Shown: positions 43,143 through 52,480, numbered from the stretch's first letter. The stretch is DNA of 64,000 nucleotides from Jatrophihabitans sp. GAS493 (GCF_900230215.1 NZ_LT907982.1:2232001-2296000), one strand, 5' to 3'. Translations and numbers: made by a program. The notes: generated from the sequence alone by a model not told the origin.

Positions 43143-43207
43143 GATGTGAGCAACATGTGACCGCGATTTGGCTCTCACTCACCCCGTTTGTACATCGTGC
43201 TCACATC
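43143..43207. promoter_or_regulatory. Inverted 10-bp repeats between response regulator and uppP
   Basis: GATGTGAGCA at 43143-43152 and its exact inverse TGCTCACATC at 43198-43207; each is paired with GTACAAAC-type elements (43130-43137; inverse GTTTGTAC near 43186-43193). The symmetry spans the divergent promoters, so it may bind the response regulator. Confidence 0.45.
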
Positions 43208-43276
43208 GTCGACCGCCCAGGATCGTCCACGACGGCGCCGACGCGACGTCTCCCGGTCGGAAGGACGTCCCCTGCT

Positions 43277-44170
43277 GTGCACGCGCAATTGAGTTGGCTC
43301 GAGGCCAGCGTCATCGGTCTGGTCCAGGGAGTCACCGAACTCTTTCCGGTGAGCAGCCTCGGCCACAGTGTCTTGATCCCGGCGATCATCGGCGGGTCGT
43401 GGGCCAAGGACCTGGACGTCAGCAGCCCGGAGTCGCCCTATCTGGCGTTCATCGTCGGCCTGCATGTGGCCACCGCGATCGCGCTGGTCATCTACTTCTG
43501 GCGGGACTGGCTGAGCATCGTGCGCGGCCTCGGCTCCTCGATCCGGCATCGGCGCATCGAGCACGACAACGAGCGGTTGGGCTGGCTGCTCGTCATCTCG
43601 ACGATCCCGGTCGGCCTCGTCGGACTGCTGCTGGAGCACACCCTGCGCACCGTGTTGGCCAAGCCCTCGCCGACCGCCGTCTTCCTCATGATCAATGGGC
43701 TGATCCTCTTCGCCGCCGAGCGCTGGAAGCGGCGCGCGGCCAACCGCGATCTCGCGGTCGAGAATCTCCCGGACAGTGAGGATGAGGTGATCAGCCGCCT
43801 CCCGATTCGGGACGCCCTCCTGGTCGGTACCTCGCAGTGTCTGGCCCTCGCGCCAGGCATCAGTCGCTCGGGTGTGGCGATGGCGACCGGACTGCGCCGC
43901 GGTCTCTCCCACGAGTCGGCGGCCCGCTTCTCGTTCCTGCTGGCCACGCCGGTCATCCTGGCCGCCGGCGTGCTGAAGATCCCGGATCTGCTGGGCCCGC
44001 TGGGCGACGGCATCCGACCGCAGGTATTGGTCGGCAGCCTCATGTCCGGTATCGGCGCCTACCTCAGCGTGCGCTACCTGAGCCGTTACTTCGAAGATCG
44101 CTCGCTGCGCCCCTTCGCCTGGTACTGCCTCATCGCCGGCGCCGTCTCGTTGGTGCTGGTGAACCGGTGA
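43277..44170 (+). CDS. uppP: Undecaprenyl-diphosphatase
   Basis: The protein has 297 residues from GTG 43277; recycles the cell-wall lipid carrier by removing one phosphate from undecaprenyl diphosphate at the membrane. Motifs GLVQGVTELFPVSSLGHSV (E-x3-E-type loop and PVSS-GH) and LAPGISRSGVAMATG (PGxSRSG) are complete; about eight membrane helices. The frame is open to 43157, but the upstream part has no conserved features. Overlaps the DedA gene by GTGA. Confidence 0.9.
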   Translation: MHAQLSWLEASVIGLVQGVTELFPVSSLGHSVLIPAIIGGSWAKDLDVSSPESPYLAFIVGLHVATAIALVIYFWRDWLSIVRGLGSSIRHRRIEHDNERLGWLLVISTIPVGLVGLLLEHTLRTVLAKPSPTAVFLMINGLILFAAERWKRRAANRDLAVENLPDSEDEVISRLPIRDALLVGTSQCLALAPGISRSGVAMATGLRRGLSHESAARFSFLLATPVILAAGVLKIPDLLGPLGDGIRPQVLVGSLMSGIGAYLSVRYLSRYFEDRSLRPFAWYCLIAGAVSLVLVNR

Positions 44171-44790
44171 ACATCCTCAACCCGACGCACCTGATCTCCT
44201 CCTACGGCACGCTGGGGCTGGCCTTCATCATCTTCGCCGAGACCGGACTGCTGATCGGTTTCTTCCTGCCCGGTGACTCGCTCCTCTTTCTGGCCGGTGC
44301 CTACAGCGCAGCCTCGGTGACGGCCCCGATCCACCTGAACCTGGGGCTCACCCTGGTGGCGGTCATCGTCGCCGCTATCGCCGGCGGAGAGGTCGGCTAC
44401 TTCATCGGCCGCCGACTTGGCCCCGAGCTCTTCAAGCGCCGCGATTCCCGCTTCTTCAAGCAGCAGAATGTCACCCGCTCCCGCGAGTTTCTGGACGAGT
44501 ACGGCCCGGGGAAGGCGCTGCTCATCGCGCGTTTCGTGCCTATCGTGCGGACACTGATGAACCCGGTGGCGGGCGTGCTGCGGGTGCCGCTGCGCAGCTT
44601 CACCGTCTTCAACGTCGTCGGCGGGGTGCTCTGGGCCGGCGGGGTGACGCTGCTCGGATACTTCCTGGGATCGGCGATAAACATTGACAAATACATCCTC
44701 CCGGTGACGGCCGGGGTCATCCTGATCAGCCTGATCCCACTCGGGCTGGAGTACCGCAGGCAGCGCAGCCGAGCCGACGGACCAGCCTGA
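44167..44790 (+). CDS. DedA/SNARE-associated family membrane protein
   Basis: The protein has 207 residues, five or six hydrophobic segments. FAETGLLIGFFLPGDSLLFL and ARFVPIVRTLMNPVAGV are the two DedA signature regions (E/D and R-x3-R/P motifs). DedA proteins are linked to lipid-carrier flipping; coupling to uppP (GTGA) fits undecaprenyl phosphate recycling. Short basic tail. Confidence 0.9.
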   Translation: MNILNPTHLISSYGTLGLAFIIFAETGLLIGFFLPGDSLLFLAGAYSAASVTAPIHLNLGLTLVAVIVAAIAGGEVGYFIGRRLGPELFKRRDSRFFKQQNVTRSREFLDEYGPGKALLIARFVPIVRTLMNPVAGVLRVPLRSFTVFNVVGGVLWAGGVTLLGYFLGSAINIDKYILPVTAGVILISLIPLGLEYRRQRSRADGPA

Positions 44791-44843
44791 CGTTCGCGCC
44801 GTTCGCCGCATCCTGAGGACCCGCAATCGTTCGCTATCCGTGG

Positions 44844-47081
44844 CTATTCGTTGCGGGACGCTTCCGGGCCGGTGATCCGCTCCAGGAGAGGGAAGGTGCA
44901 GGCGACGATCACCAGCGAGGCGACCAATCCGCTGAGCACGATCAGGTAGTAGCCCATTCCCGGGGCTCGCAGTGATTCGGTCAGTTGGGCTTTCAGGAAG
45001 AGCCCCGACGCCAGAAAGCCGACACCGATCGACACAGTCGCGAGCGCGATCATCGGCACCGCGCTCTCCAGGGCGACGACCCGGCGCAGCATGCCGAGCG
45101 GGGCCCCGGTCAGCCGCAGGAGGCTGAACGGACGCCTGCGATCACTTAGGCCGGTCGCGACGCTCACGGCGAGGGCGCAGCCGGCGATCGGGAGGCTGGT
45201 CAGGATGACCACATCGGCCAGTTGCTGGTACTGCTTGTTCAGCTTGGTATTGGGATTCTGCGCATTCAATTCACCGATCGTCGCGGCCACCGCGAGCGAA
45301 GGGTGCGCCTGCTCCAGCAGGGTTCGGGCGCCCTCGATCGCGTCGGTTGACCCGTCGGTCACCACAGCGGTCAGCTCGACCGGCAGTCGCTCCAGTTGGG
45401 CCGCAGGCACCGACGATGCCGGCCAGACGGTGCTGGCCTGGGTCGAGTCGCGGCCTCCGAAGTAGGCCTCGACGGTGGCCACCGACGCCCCGTCCGCGCA
45501 GTGCCCCAGTGCCGGGGCCTCGGCCAGCGCCGCGCAGGAGGCTACGCCGGGTGGGAACGCGCGCGGGTCATCGCTGGGCATCTGATGCACCACACTCACC
45601 GCTTGCACCCCGGGGATCGCCTTCAGGCGCTGGATCAGCGTGGCCGGAATGGCCGGGATCGCCGTCGAACGCGAGCCGTCCTGCGAGTGATACTGCTCGA
45701 CCAGCGTTGCGCTCTGCTGCACCGTGGTGTGGCCGCCGGCGCCGTAGGCGTTGATGGTCGTGATCATCGTGACGGCGACGCTGGTGACGAAGAGGGCGAG
45801 CACCAGCCCGGCTACTGCACGGAAGCCGGCCTGCGGATTGTCGGCCAGCCGGCGAGCGGCGATCAGGGCAGCCGGTCGGCCGGTGCGGTCGGCGACCAGG
45901 CGTGCCCCGAGCATCGTGAACCAGGGCCCCGCGATCACTAGCCCGACCATGATCAGCAGGAAGCCGGTAAGGAAGGCCTGGATCTGGCCGGGCGTGGTCG
46001 CCGGACGCCCGACCGCCACGAAGTAGCTGAGCTCGGCCACGCCGAGCAGCAGCGGAATGATCCGGTAGGCGCTGGGTGGGCGTGGGGTGGCCCGACGGGT
46101 GACTCCGAGCGGGGAGATGCTGACCCGGCGCAGGGCCAACCGCGCGGCGACGGCCGCGGCGATCGGTACACCCACCGCGACGGCCAGCACGTCCAGACGA
46201 TTCAGCGAGATATCGCTGAGATAGAAGCGGGTCCCGGTGAACGGGACAGCGGCCAGCGGATGACGCAGTCCGGCGAAGAGGAGGAAGCCCCCCGCGACGC
46301 CGAACACCGCGGCGGCGGTCGATTCGACGGCGGCGATGACCGATATCTGACGGGGGGTAGCGCCTACGAGTCGCATCGCGGCGAAGCGCTGTTCCCGGCG
46401 TGCGGCCGAGAGGCGGGTCGCGGTGGCGATGAAGACCAGGACCGGGCAGAGGATCGCGGCCGCCGTGATCGAGAGAATGAGGTCGATGCCGCGCGCGTCG
46501 ATGCCGATGAAGTAGCAGTCACCGTTGCAACTGCTCGGAACGGTGGTGCCGATGGCGGTGACTTCAGTGGCGCCGGGCAGCTGGGAGAGCTCCTCGGGTG
46601 TGTGCCCGACGATAGCGATCAGTGAACTCGGGGCCGGGAGCGCGGCGGGCCCGATGATGCCGATCTGGCGCCCCGGGTAGCGAGTGGCCAGCGGACCGTG
46701 CGGGTCATCGTGCAGCAGCTTCGCCAGTGCCGGTGAGGCATAGAACTCGCCGGGACCTGGGAGCGCGTCAACGCCGGGCGGCACCGGCGACGTCGCCCCG
46801 GTGGTCGCCACGTCCACCCGACCGAGGATCTCGCCCTGGTAGAGGTCGCCGGTGAGGTACCACCAGGCCGGGTCGACGTGCGGGCTGGTCGGTGTTTCGG
46901 CCGCGGCGGTCCCGGTCTCGAGCCAGCTGAAGCGGGCGTTCTGTGAGTTGACGGCATTGATACCGGCCAGCGTGATGAGCAGCATGCCCACCCCGAGTGC
47001 AACCGCCGCAGCCGAGATCACCAGACGTACGACCGCCTCCCGGCCGCCGTTGAGGGTCAGCCGTAGGCCCAGTCTGATCAT
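44844..47081 (-). CDS. ABC transporter permease, FtsX/MacB type
   Basis: The protein has 745 residues. One N-terminal TM (about 18-45), an extracytoplasmic domain, a central bundle of TMs with an FtsX core, a second large extracytoplasmic domain (about 430-600) and three C-terminal TMs (ALATVSIGVGFLASGLFL; YYLIVLSGLVASLVIVACTF). Works with the ATPase gene just upstream (ATGA overlap). Export or resistance/mechanotransmission role; substrate unknown. Confidence 0.88.
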   Translation of the reverse strand: MIRLGLRLTLNGGREAVVRLVISAAAVALGVGMLLITLAGINAVNSQNARFSWLETGTAAAETPTSPHVDPAWWYLTGDLYQGEILGRVDVATTGATSPVPPGVDALPGPGEFYASPALAKLLHDDPHGPLATRYPGRQIGIIGPAALPAPSSLIAIVGHTPEELSQLPGATEVTAIGTTVPSSCNGDCYFIGIDARGIDLILSITAAAILCPVLVFIATATRLSAARREQRFAAMRLVGATPRQISVIAAVESTAAAVFGVAGGFLLFAGLRHPLAAVPFTGTRFYLSDISLNRLDVLAVAVGVPIAAAVAARLALRRVSISPLGVTRRATPRPPSAYRIIPLLLGVAELSYFVAVGRPATTPGQIQAFLTGFLLIMVGLVIAGPWFTMLGARLVADRTGRPAALIAARRLADNPQAGFRAVAGLVLALFVTSVAVTMITTINAYGAGGHTTVQQSATLVEQYHSQDGSRSTAIPAIPATLIQRLKAIPGVQAVSVVHQMPSDDPRAFPPGVASCAALAEAPALGHCADGASVATVEAYFGGRDSTQASTVWPASSVPAAQLERLPVELTAVVTDGSTDAIEGARTLLEQAHPSLAVAATIGELNAQNPNTKLNKQYQQLADVVILTSLPIAGCALAVSVATGLSDRRRPFSLLRLTGAPLGMLRRVVALESAVPMIALATVSIGVGFLASGLFLKAQLTESLRAPGMGYYLIVLSGLVASLVIVACTFPLLERITGPEASRNE

Positions 47082-47764
47082 GACCGAGCCGAGGAGATGG
47101 CGGTGACCTTGCCGTCGCGCACAATGACCTCCCGGTCGGCGTAGGCGGCGACGCGGGGCTCATGCGTGACCAGTACGACGGAGGTGCCGTTCGCCCGGGC
47201 CGACGTGGTCAGTAGTTCCATCACGTTCTCGCCGGTGAGCGAATCGAGCGACCCGGTGGGCTCGTCGGCGAAGAGGAGCACCGGGCGCGCGACCAGTCCG
47301 CGGGCCAGAGCGACCCGCTGTGCCTGCCCGCCGGAGAGTTCGCCCGAGCGGCGCCCCTGCAACCCATCGAGGTCGAGGAGGCCGAACCAGGACTGAGCCT
47401 CCCGCAATGCTGAGCTGCGCGGCTCGCCTCGCAGTAGCAGCGGGAGGGCCACGTTCTCCTCGGCCGTCAGCTCCGGCACGAGTTGCCCGAACTGGAAGAC
47501 GAAGCCGAATTGATCGCGCCGCAGCGCACTGCGCTCGTTCTCCCGGAGCGAGTCGATGCGCCGGCCGCCGAAGCGCACCTCGCCCGAATCGGGCACCAGG
47601 ATCCCGGCCAGGCAGTGCAGCAGGGTCGACTTCCCGGAGCCGCTCGGCCCCATCACGGCGAGGATCTCGCCGGCTGAGACGCAGATGCTGGCCGATCGCA
47701 GCGCCGGGGTGGCGCCGAAGGAGAGGCAGACGTCGACCGCTTCGACCAGCGGATCGTCACTCAT
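47078..47764 (-). CDS. ABC transporter ATP-binding protein (LolD/MacB-like)
   Basis: The protein has 228 residues. Walker A GPSGSGKST, Q-loop FVFQFGQL, signature LSGGQAQRVALARG, Walker B LLFADEPTGSLD, H-loop LVTHEP. It powers the FtsX-type permease encoded next. ATG 47764 overlaps the PadR stop. Confidence 0.94.
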   Translation of the reverse strand: MSDDPLVEAVDVCLSFGATPALRSASICVSAGEILAVMGPSGSGKSTLLHCLAGILVPDSGEVRFGGRRIDSLRENERSALRRDQFGFVFQFGQLVPELTAEENVALPLLLRGEPRSSALREAQSWFGLLDLDGLQGRRSGELSGGQAQRVALARGLVARPVLLFADEPTGSLDSLTGENVMELLTTSARANGTSVVLVTHEPRVAAYADREVIVRDGKVTAISSARS

Positions 47765-48285
47765 GAGCGGACGTGTTCGGCCAGGGCGTCCAGGCGCGCC
47801 GCGGTGAGGTCGATCCAGCGCAGATCGGCCTCGAGATGGAAGAGCCCGTGATCGGCCAGCAGGGCGTCGACCATGCTTCCGGAGCGCTTCACCTCGGTCA
47901 GCTCCCGCATTCTCTGCAGGTGCGCGCCCCGCTGGGTGTCCAGGTACTCGTCGGCTGAGCGTCCGAGCATCAGTGCAAGGACCACCTTCGCGAAGAGGAT
48001 CGTCTGCAGATGCGGCTCGGCCGCGACGGGTTCCCGAAGCCAGGCTTCGACCTCGGTCGCCCCCTCCTCAGTGATGACGTAGCGCTTGCGGTCAGGCCCT
48101 GAGCCGGCCTCGGCTTCGCCGACCACCACCTTGCCGTCGCGAGCCAGGCGGGCCAGGGTGGCGTACACCTGGCCGAAGGGCACCGGTCGGTCGCGACCGA
48201 AGTAGCGGTCGTAGTCGCGTTTGAGGTCGTACCCGTGGCTGGGTTCACGTTCGAGGAGGCCGAGAAGAGTGAGTGGGACGGTCAT
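47761..48285 (-). CDS. PadR-family regulator of the ABC export operon
   Basis: The protein has 174 residues. Winged helix LTLLGLLEREPSHGYDLKRD, then FGQVYATLARLARDGKVVVG with RKRYVITEEG wing; C-terminal dimerisation helices. As first gene of the three-gene operon it should autorepress and sense the exported compound. The predicted -10 TATAGT ends 8 bases before the ATG, so the mRNA is probably leaderless. Confidence 0.9.
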   Translation of the reverse strand: MTVPLTLLGLLEREPSHGYDLKRDYDRYFGRDRPVPFGQVYATLARLARDGKVVVGEAEAGSGPDRKRYVITEEGATEVEAWLREPVAAEPHLQTILFAKVVLALMLGRSADEYLDTQRGAHLQRMRELTEVKRSGSMVDALLADHGLFHLEADLRWIDLTAARLDALAEHVRS

Positions 48286-48293
48286 GACCGGTG

Positions 48294-48312
48294 ACTATAC
48301 TCTCGGCGTATA
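48294..48312 (-). promoter_or_regulatory. PadR promoter with overlapping palindrome
   Basis: TATAC-7-GTATA (48296-48312) overlaps the -10 TATAGT (minus strand, 48299-48294). A wider ACTAT/ATAGT pair at 48294-48298 and 48320-48324 surrounds it. Autoregulation is inferred. Confidence 0.5.
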
Positions 48313-48332
48313 CCCTGCGATAGTAATTCGAC

Positions 48333-48938
48333 TCAGGTGCGGAGTCCTCGGAAGATCGCGGTTCCGACCGCCTCGCTCAACGCGGCCGCGTCCTGACCGC
48401 GGGAGGGTTTCAGCCATTCGGTGAGCGAGTTGACCGTGCCGAAGATCAGGCGCGCGGTGAGCGCCGGGTCGAGATCGCCCCGAAGGTCGCCCTCCTCGAT
48501 GGCCTGCGCGACGAGTGCGGCGGCCAGATTGTCCAGTCGTCGGCGCCGGGCCAGGGCGCGACGTTCGACATCGCTGTTACCCCGCACTCGAAGCAGCAGC
48601 GTCACGTAGGGCAGTTGCTCGACCAGCATCCGCACGCTGGAGCGAACCAGTGCCTCCAGGCGCTGCACCGCCGCTCCGTCGAGTAGTGCGACCTCGGCGG
48701 CCACCTGTTCCAGGCCAGTGAGGGCCCGGTCCAGGGCCAGTCCCAGCAGGGCGTCCTTGCTCTGGATGTGGTGATAGATGGCGGACTTGGTGATCCTCAG
48801 GCGTTTGGCGAGATCGTCGATGCTGGTGCCGTCAAAGCCGCGCTCGTTGAAGACCTCGACCGAGGCGGCCAGGACGGTCTCCAGATCATGGCCAGGACGT
48901 CCTCGACGGGGCGCCGTGCCCACCTGCGGGCCGGTCAC
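48333..48938 (-). CDS. paaR: TetR-family repressor of phenylacetate degradation
   Basis: The protein has 201 residues from GTG 48938, overlapping the hydratase stop (GTGA). HTH VLAASVEVFNERGFDGTSID, then LAKRLRITKSAIYHHIQSKD. Ligand domain includes LVRSSVRMLVEQLPYVTLLL and FGTVNSLTEWLKP. Context (paa genes, and a palindrome fitting the PaaR motif at 49739-49760) supports PaaR, which releases DNA on binding phenylacetyl-CoA. Confidence 0.87.
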   Translation of the reverse strand: MTGPQVGTAPRRGRPGHDLETVLAASVEVFNERGFDGTSIDDLAKRLRITKSAIYHHIQSKDALLGLALDRALTGLEQVAAEVALLDGAAVQRLEALVRSSVRMLVEQLPYVTLLLRVRGNSDVERRALARRRRLDNLAAALVAQAIEEGDLRGDLDPALTARLIFGTVNSLTEWLKPSRGQDAAALSEAVGTAIFRGLRT

Positions 48939-49726
48939 CGGCCGGTGAAGGTCGGGCGTTGCTTGGCCAGGAAGGATTCGACCGCGCCCCGATGGTCTTC
49001 GGTGCTACCAAGGCGGATCTGGTCGGTGCGCTCGCGGTGCAGCACCTCGGGCAGTGGCGCGCCCCAGCCCGAGGCGAGGGCGGCCTTGGCCGCTGCGTAG
49101 GCCTGGGTCGGCCCGTGGGCCAGTCGCGTGGCGAGGGCGTCCACTGCGGTGTCCCACTCTTCGGCTGCCACCACTTCGCCGACGAGCCCCCAGGCCAGGG
49201 CCTGCTCGGCGGTGAAGGAGTCGCCCCGGATGATGAGTTCGCTGGCCCGGGCGTACCCGACGGCGCGGGCCAGGGTGGCCGAGAGTCCGGAGTCGAAACT
49301 CAGCCCGATTCCGGTGAAGGCGGTGGCGAAGACGGCCCCGGCCCGGGCTATGCGCAGATCGCAGGCCAGGGCAAACGAGAGGCCGGCTCCGACGCAGGTT
49401 CCGTTGATCGCGGCCAGCACCGGCTTTGGCATCGAGGTGATCGCGGAGACGATCGGCTCGTAGTGTGCGGCCAGCGTGTCGAAGGTCGTCCTGGGATCGC
49501 CGGCCAACGCCGCGGCGTGCTCCTTCAGATCCTGTCCGACGCAGAATGCCCTGCCTTCGCCGGTGAGAACGACGACCCGGATGTTCGGATCGGCGCCCAC
49601 CGTGGTGAGCCTCTCCAGCAGCCAGGACTTGCCCGCAGTGTCCAGCGAAGCGCGCGGCAGCACGACCCTGGCGATGTGATCCCCGGCTTGCCGGACCGCC
49701 TGTGACTTTGACGTCTGATCGACCAT
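48935..49726 (-). CDS. Enoyl-CoA hydratase/isomerase, probably of the phenylacetate pathway
   Basis: The protein has 263 residues, crotonase fold. Oxyanion-hole segments GRAFCVGQDLKEHA and INGTCVGAGLSFALACDLRI are typical; C-terminal helix ends QRPTFTGR, as in PaaF/PaaG-type enzymes. Acidic residues at the usual catalytic sites are not clear enough to choose between hydratase and ring-epoxide isomerase. Co-transcribed with paaR and controlled by the shared palindrome. Confidence 0.85.
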   Translation of the reverse strand: MVDQTSKSQAVRQAGDHIARVVLPRASLDTAGKSWLLERLTTVGADPNIRVVVLTGEGRAFCVGQDLKEHAAALAGDPRTTFDTLAAHYEPIVSAITSMPKPVLAAINGTCVGAGLSFALACDLRIARAGAVFATAFTGIGLSFDSGLSATLARAVGYARASELIIRGDSFTAEQALAWGLVGEVVAAEEWDTAVDALATRLAHGPTQAYAAAKAALASGWGAPLPEVLHRERTDQIRLGSTEDHRGAVESFLAKQRPTFTGR

Positions 49727-49738
49727 GAGTGCATACTA

Positions 49739-49760
49739 ACTTACCGAACGATCGGTCAGT
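49739..49760. promoter_or_regulatory. PaaR operator
   Basis: A 22-bp palindrome: ACTTACCG, AACGAT, CGGTCAGT. It fits the spaced consensus I recall for Corynebacterium PaaR (ACTnACCG and CGGTnAGT arms with central CG) at every fixed base. It is 13 bases from the hydratase ATG and 24 from the paaA ATG, so one site controls both directions. Confidence 0.85.
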
Positions 49761-49784
49761 AATAGCCACTCTGGAGGTGTTCCG

Positions 49785-50771
49785 ATGGGCAGCGCCGACA
49801 CCGCGACCGGCACCAGCACCGGGCTGGAGCAGGACTTCGAGCAGACCATCGCGCGACAGCATCGCATCGAGCCCCGGGACTGGATGCCCGACGGGTATCG
49901 CCGCACCATGATTCGCCAGATCGCCCAGCACGCCCACTCGGAGATCATCGGGATGCAGCCGGAGGGGCAGTGGATCACGCGCGCACCTTCGCTGCGGCGA
50001 AAGGCGATTCTGCTGGCCAAGGTGCAGGACGAGGCCGGCCACGGGATGTACCTGTATTCGGCGGCCGAGACCCTCGGGGTCGATCGCGCCGAACTCACCC
50101 AGAAGCTCATCGATCAGCGGCAGCGGTACTCCTCCATCTTCAACTACCCGGCGCTGAGTTTCGCCGACGTCGGGGTCATCGGCTGGCTGGTCGACGGGGC
50201 GGCCATCTGCAACCAGGTGCCGCTCTGCCGCTCCTCCTACGGTCCGTACGCGCGGGCGATGATCCGTATCTGCAAGGAGGAGTCGTTTCATCAGCGGCAG
50301 GGCTACGAGCTGCTGCTGACGATGATGCGGGGTAGCGACGCGCAGCGGGCGATGGTGCAGGAAGCCGTGGATCGCTACTGGTGGCCGGCGCTGATGATGT
50401 TCGGCCCCCCCGATCATGCCTCGCCCAACAGCGCGCAGTCGATGAGCTGGGGCATCAAACGGCACAGCAACGACGAACTGCGGCAGCGCTTCGTCGACAT
50501 GTCCGTGCCGCAGGCGGCGATGCTCGGGGTCAGCCTCCCGGACCCGACGCTGCGCTGGAACGACGATAGCCAGCACCACGACTTCGCCAGCCCCGACTGG
50601 GAAGAGTTCGCCGCCGTTCTCAACGGGGACGGTCCATGCAACGCCCACCGCCTGGCCCGCCGGCGGGCCGCCCATGAGGAGGGGGCCTGGGTGCGGGAGG
50701 CCGCCCTGGCCTACACCGCGAAGCAGAACGCCGCGAAACGCAGCCCCGCCGAGAGCGAGGCCGGACCATGA
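49785..50771 (+). CDS. paaA: Phenylacetyl-CoA 1,2-epoxidase subunit A (catalytic)
   Basis: The protein has 328 residues; diiron oxygenase subunit forming the ring epoxide of phenylacetyl-CoA. [13 protein letters not shown] (ExxH) and [13 protein letters not shown] (second ExxH) supply ligands; [20 protein letters not shown] is a PaaA signature. GGAGG precedes ATG 49785. Overlaps paaB by ATGA. Length is normal for PaaA. Confidence 0.96.
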   Translation: MGSADTATGTSTGLEQDFEQTIARQHRIEPRDWMPDGYRRTMIRQIAQHAHSEIIGMQPEGQWITRAPSLRRKAILLAKVQDEAGHGMYLYSAAETLGVDRAELTQKLIDQRQRYSSIFNYPALSFADVGVIGWLVDGAAICNQVPLCRSSYGPYARAMIRICKEESFHQRQGYELLLTMMRGSDAQRAMVQEAVDRYWWPALMMFGPPDHASPNSAQSMSWGIKRHSNDELRQRFVDMSVPQAAMLGVSLPDPTLRWNDDSQHHDFASPDWEEFAAVLNGDGPCNAHRLARRRAAHEEGAWVREAALAYTAKQNAAKRSPAESEAGP

Positions 50772-51061
50772 CGCCGGTGCAGGCCGAGTGGCCGCTCTAC
50801 GAGGTGTTTCTGCGTGGAAAACGCGGGCTGAACCACGTGCACGTCGGGTCGCTGCACGCGGCCGACGCGACGATGGCGCTGCACAGTGCCCGCGACCTCT
50901 ACACCCGCCGCAACGAGGGCGTCAGCATCTGGGTGGTCCCGGCAGCGGCGATCACCGCCTCCAGCCCGGAGGAGAAGGACCCATTCTTCGCACCCTCCGG
51001 GGACAAGGTCTACCGGCATCCGACCTTCTACGAGATCCCGGACGAAGTCCCGCACATATGA
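50768..51061 (+). CDS. paaB: Phenylacetyl-CoA epoxidase subunit B
   Basis: Ninety-seven residues. [20 protein letters not shown] and [20 protein letters not shown] are characteristic PaaB sequences; it bridges the PaaAC dimers. ATGA overlap with paaA. Confidence 0.96.
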   Translation: MTPVQAEWPLYEVFLRGKRGLNHVHVGSLHAADATMALHSARDLYTRRNEGVSIWVVPAAAITASSPEEKDPFFAPSGDKVYRHPTFYEIPDEVPHI

Positions 51062-51074
51062 GGAGGCGAACCCG

Positions 51075-51959
51075 ATGAGTGGTGACGAGTTCGACGCCTA
51101 CCTGGCGCTGGAGGAGGTGACCGATGACCAACGATGGGCCTTCGGAACCGGATTCAGTGATCCACTGCAGGGCGTCGACACCACGCTGCCCGCCGGCATC
51201 GATGGGTCGGCCCTCGGCGCGTACTGCGTGATGCTGGGCGACGACGCGCTCATCTACTCCCATCGCCTGCAGCAGTGGCTGACTCGGGCACCGGAACTTG
51301 AAGAGGAGACGGCGCTGGCCAACATCGCGCTGGACCTGCTGGGTGAGGCCCGAATGCTCTTCGCCCGGGCCGGCAGCGTCGATGGCAGCGCGCGCGACGA
51401 GGACGATTTCGCCTACCTCCGGGAGGAGCGGGACTTCCGCAACGTGCGGCTGGTCGAGCGGGCCGATGACGACTTCGCCGAGCTGGTGGCCCGACTGCTC
51501 ATCTTCTCGACCTGGCGCCTGGCGCTGCTCGATGCGCTGCGCGGCTCGGCTGATCCGGTGCTGGCGGCGATCGCCGGCATGGCCGTGAAGGAGGTGACCT
51601 ACCACCGCGACTACGCGGCTCGCTGGGTGGTACGCCTCGGCGACGGAACAGCCCTGTCGAAGCGGCGGATGCAGCAGGGGCTGGCGATCGTCTGGCCACT
51701 GGTCGAGGAACTCTTCACCACTCATCCGGTCGAAGCGGCGCTGGCCGGGGTGGCGGTGGCGTCGGCCGACGCGCGCGAAGAGTTCGACACCGTGATCGAC
51801 ACCGTGCTCGCCACCGCCGGGCTGACCCGACCGGAGGCCGCGCCGCTGGCGACGGTGGGTGGTCGGGGGGGACGGGACGGCCTGCACAGCGAGGCGCTCG
51901 CCCCGGTGCTGGCTGAGCTGCAGAGCGTCGCCCGGGCCCACCCGGGGGCGACATGGTGA
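51075..51959 (+). CDS. paaC: Phenylacetyl-CoA epoxidase subunit C (structural)
   Basis: The protein has 294 residues from ATG 51075 with GAGGAGG upstream. Ferritin-like helices ANIALDLLGEARMLFARAG, LLIFSTWRLALLDALRG and VKEVTYHRDYAARWVVRLGD match PaaC, the inactive partner of PaaA. Overlaps paaD by 7 bases. Confidence 0.95.
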   Translation: MSGDEFDAYLALEEVTDDQRWAFGTGFSDPLQGVDTTLPAGIDGSALGAYCVMLGDDALIYSHRLQQWLTRAPELEEETALANIALDLLGEARMLFARAGSVDGSARDEDDFAYLREERDFRNVRLVERADDDFAELVARLLIFSTWRLALLDALRGSADPVLAAIAGMAVKEVTYHRDYAARWVVRLGDGTALSKRRMQQGLAIVWPLVEELFTTHPVEAALAGVAVASADAREEFDTVIDTVLATAGLTRPEAAPLATVGGRGGRDGLHSEALAPVLAELQSVARAHPGATW

Positions 51960-52480
51960 TCCGCACGTTGGACCGCGAATCGGCCTGGGAGGTCGCCGCC
52001 GGGGTGCCCGACCCGGAGCTGCCGATGGTCACCCTGGCTGACCTCGGCATCCTGCGCAGCGTCGAGTGCACCACCCTGGCGGAGGGTGGGTATCGCGCCA
52101 CCGTGACGATCACCCCTACTTATTCAGGTTGTCCGGCGATGCGTGAGATCAGCGTCGACCTGCACCGGCGCCTCAGCGAGGCGGGATTCGCCGCGGTCGT
52201 CGTGCGCACCAGCCTCGCGCCGCCCTGGAGCAGCGACTGGATCTCCCCGGCCGGACGGGAGAAACTCGCGGCGGTGGGGGTAGCGCCGCCGAATCCGTCC
52301 GTGCCGAGAGGGGGCGCGGCCGTCCCGCTCACGCTGACGACACGACCCCGCAGTGTCGGGTGTCCGCACTGCGGTTCGACCCAGACGCGCGAGACGGCGC
52401 CCTTCGGGGCCACGGCCTGCCGAGCGCTCTATCGCTGCCTGAGCTGCGACGAGCCGTTCGAGTACGTCAAGGAGATCTAG
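51953..52480 (+). CDS. paaD: PaaD, Fe-S/metal assembly factor of the epoxidase
   Basis: The protein has 175 residues: DUF59/MIP18 domain (VPDPELPMVTLADLGILRSV; TYSGCPAM) and a C-terminal zinc-ribbon with GCPHCGS and CLSCDEPF Cys pairs. PaaD is thought to help mature the complex. It starts inside the paaC stop region and ends 2 bases before paaE. Confidence 0.93.
   Translation: MVIRTLDRESAWEVAAGVPDPELPMVTLADLGILRSVECTTLAEGGYRATVTITPTYSGCPAMREISVDLHRRLSEAGFAAVVVRTSLAPPWSSDWISPAGREKLAAVGVAPPNPSVPRGGAAVPLTLTTRPRSVGCPHCGSTQTRETAPFGATACRALYRCLSCDEPFEYVKEI

Noticed and set aside
49005-50675. A 556-codon minus-strand frame across paaA and the hydratase
   Set aside because: It crosses the PaaR operator and divergent promoters and antisenses paaA, whose family match is strong.
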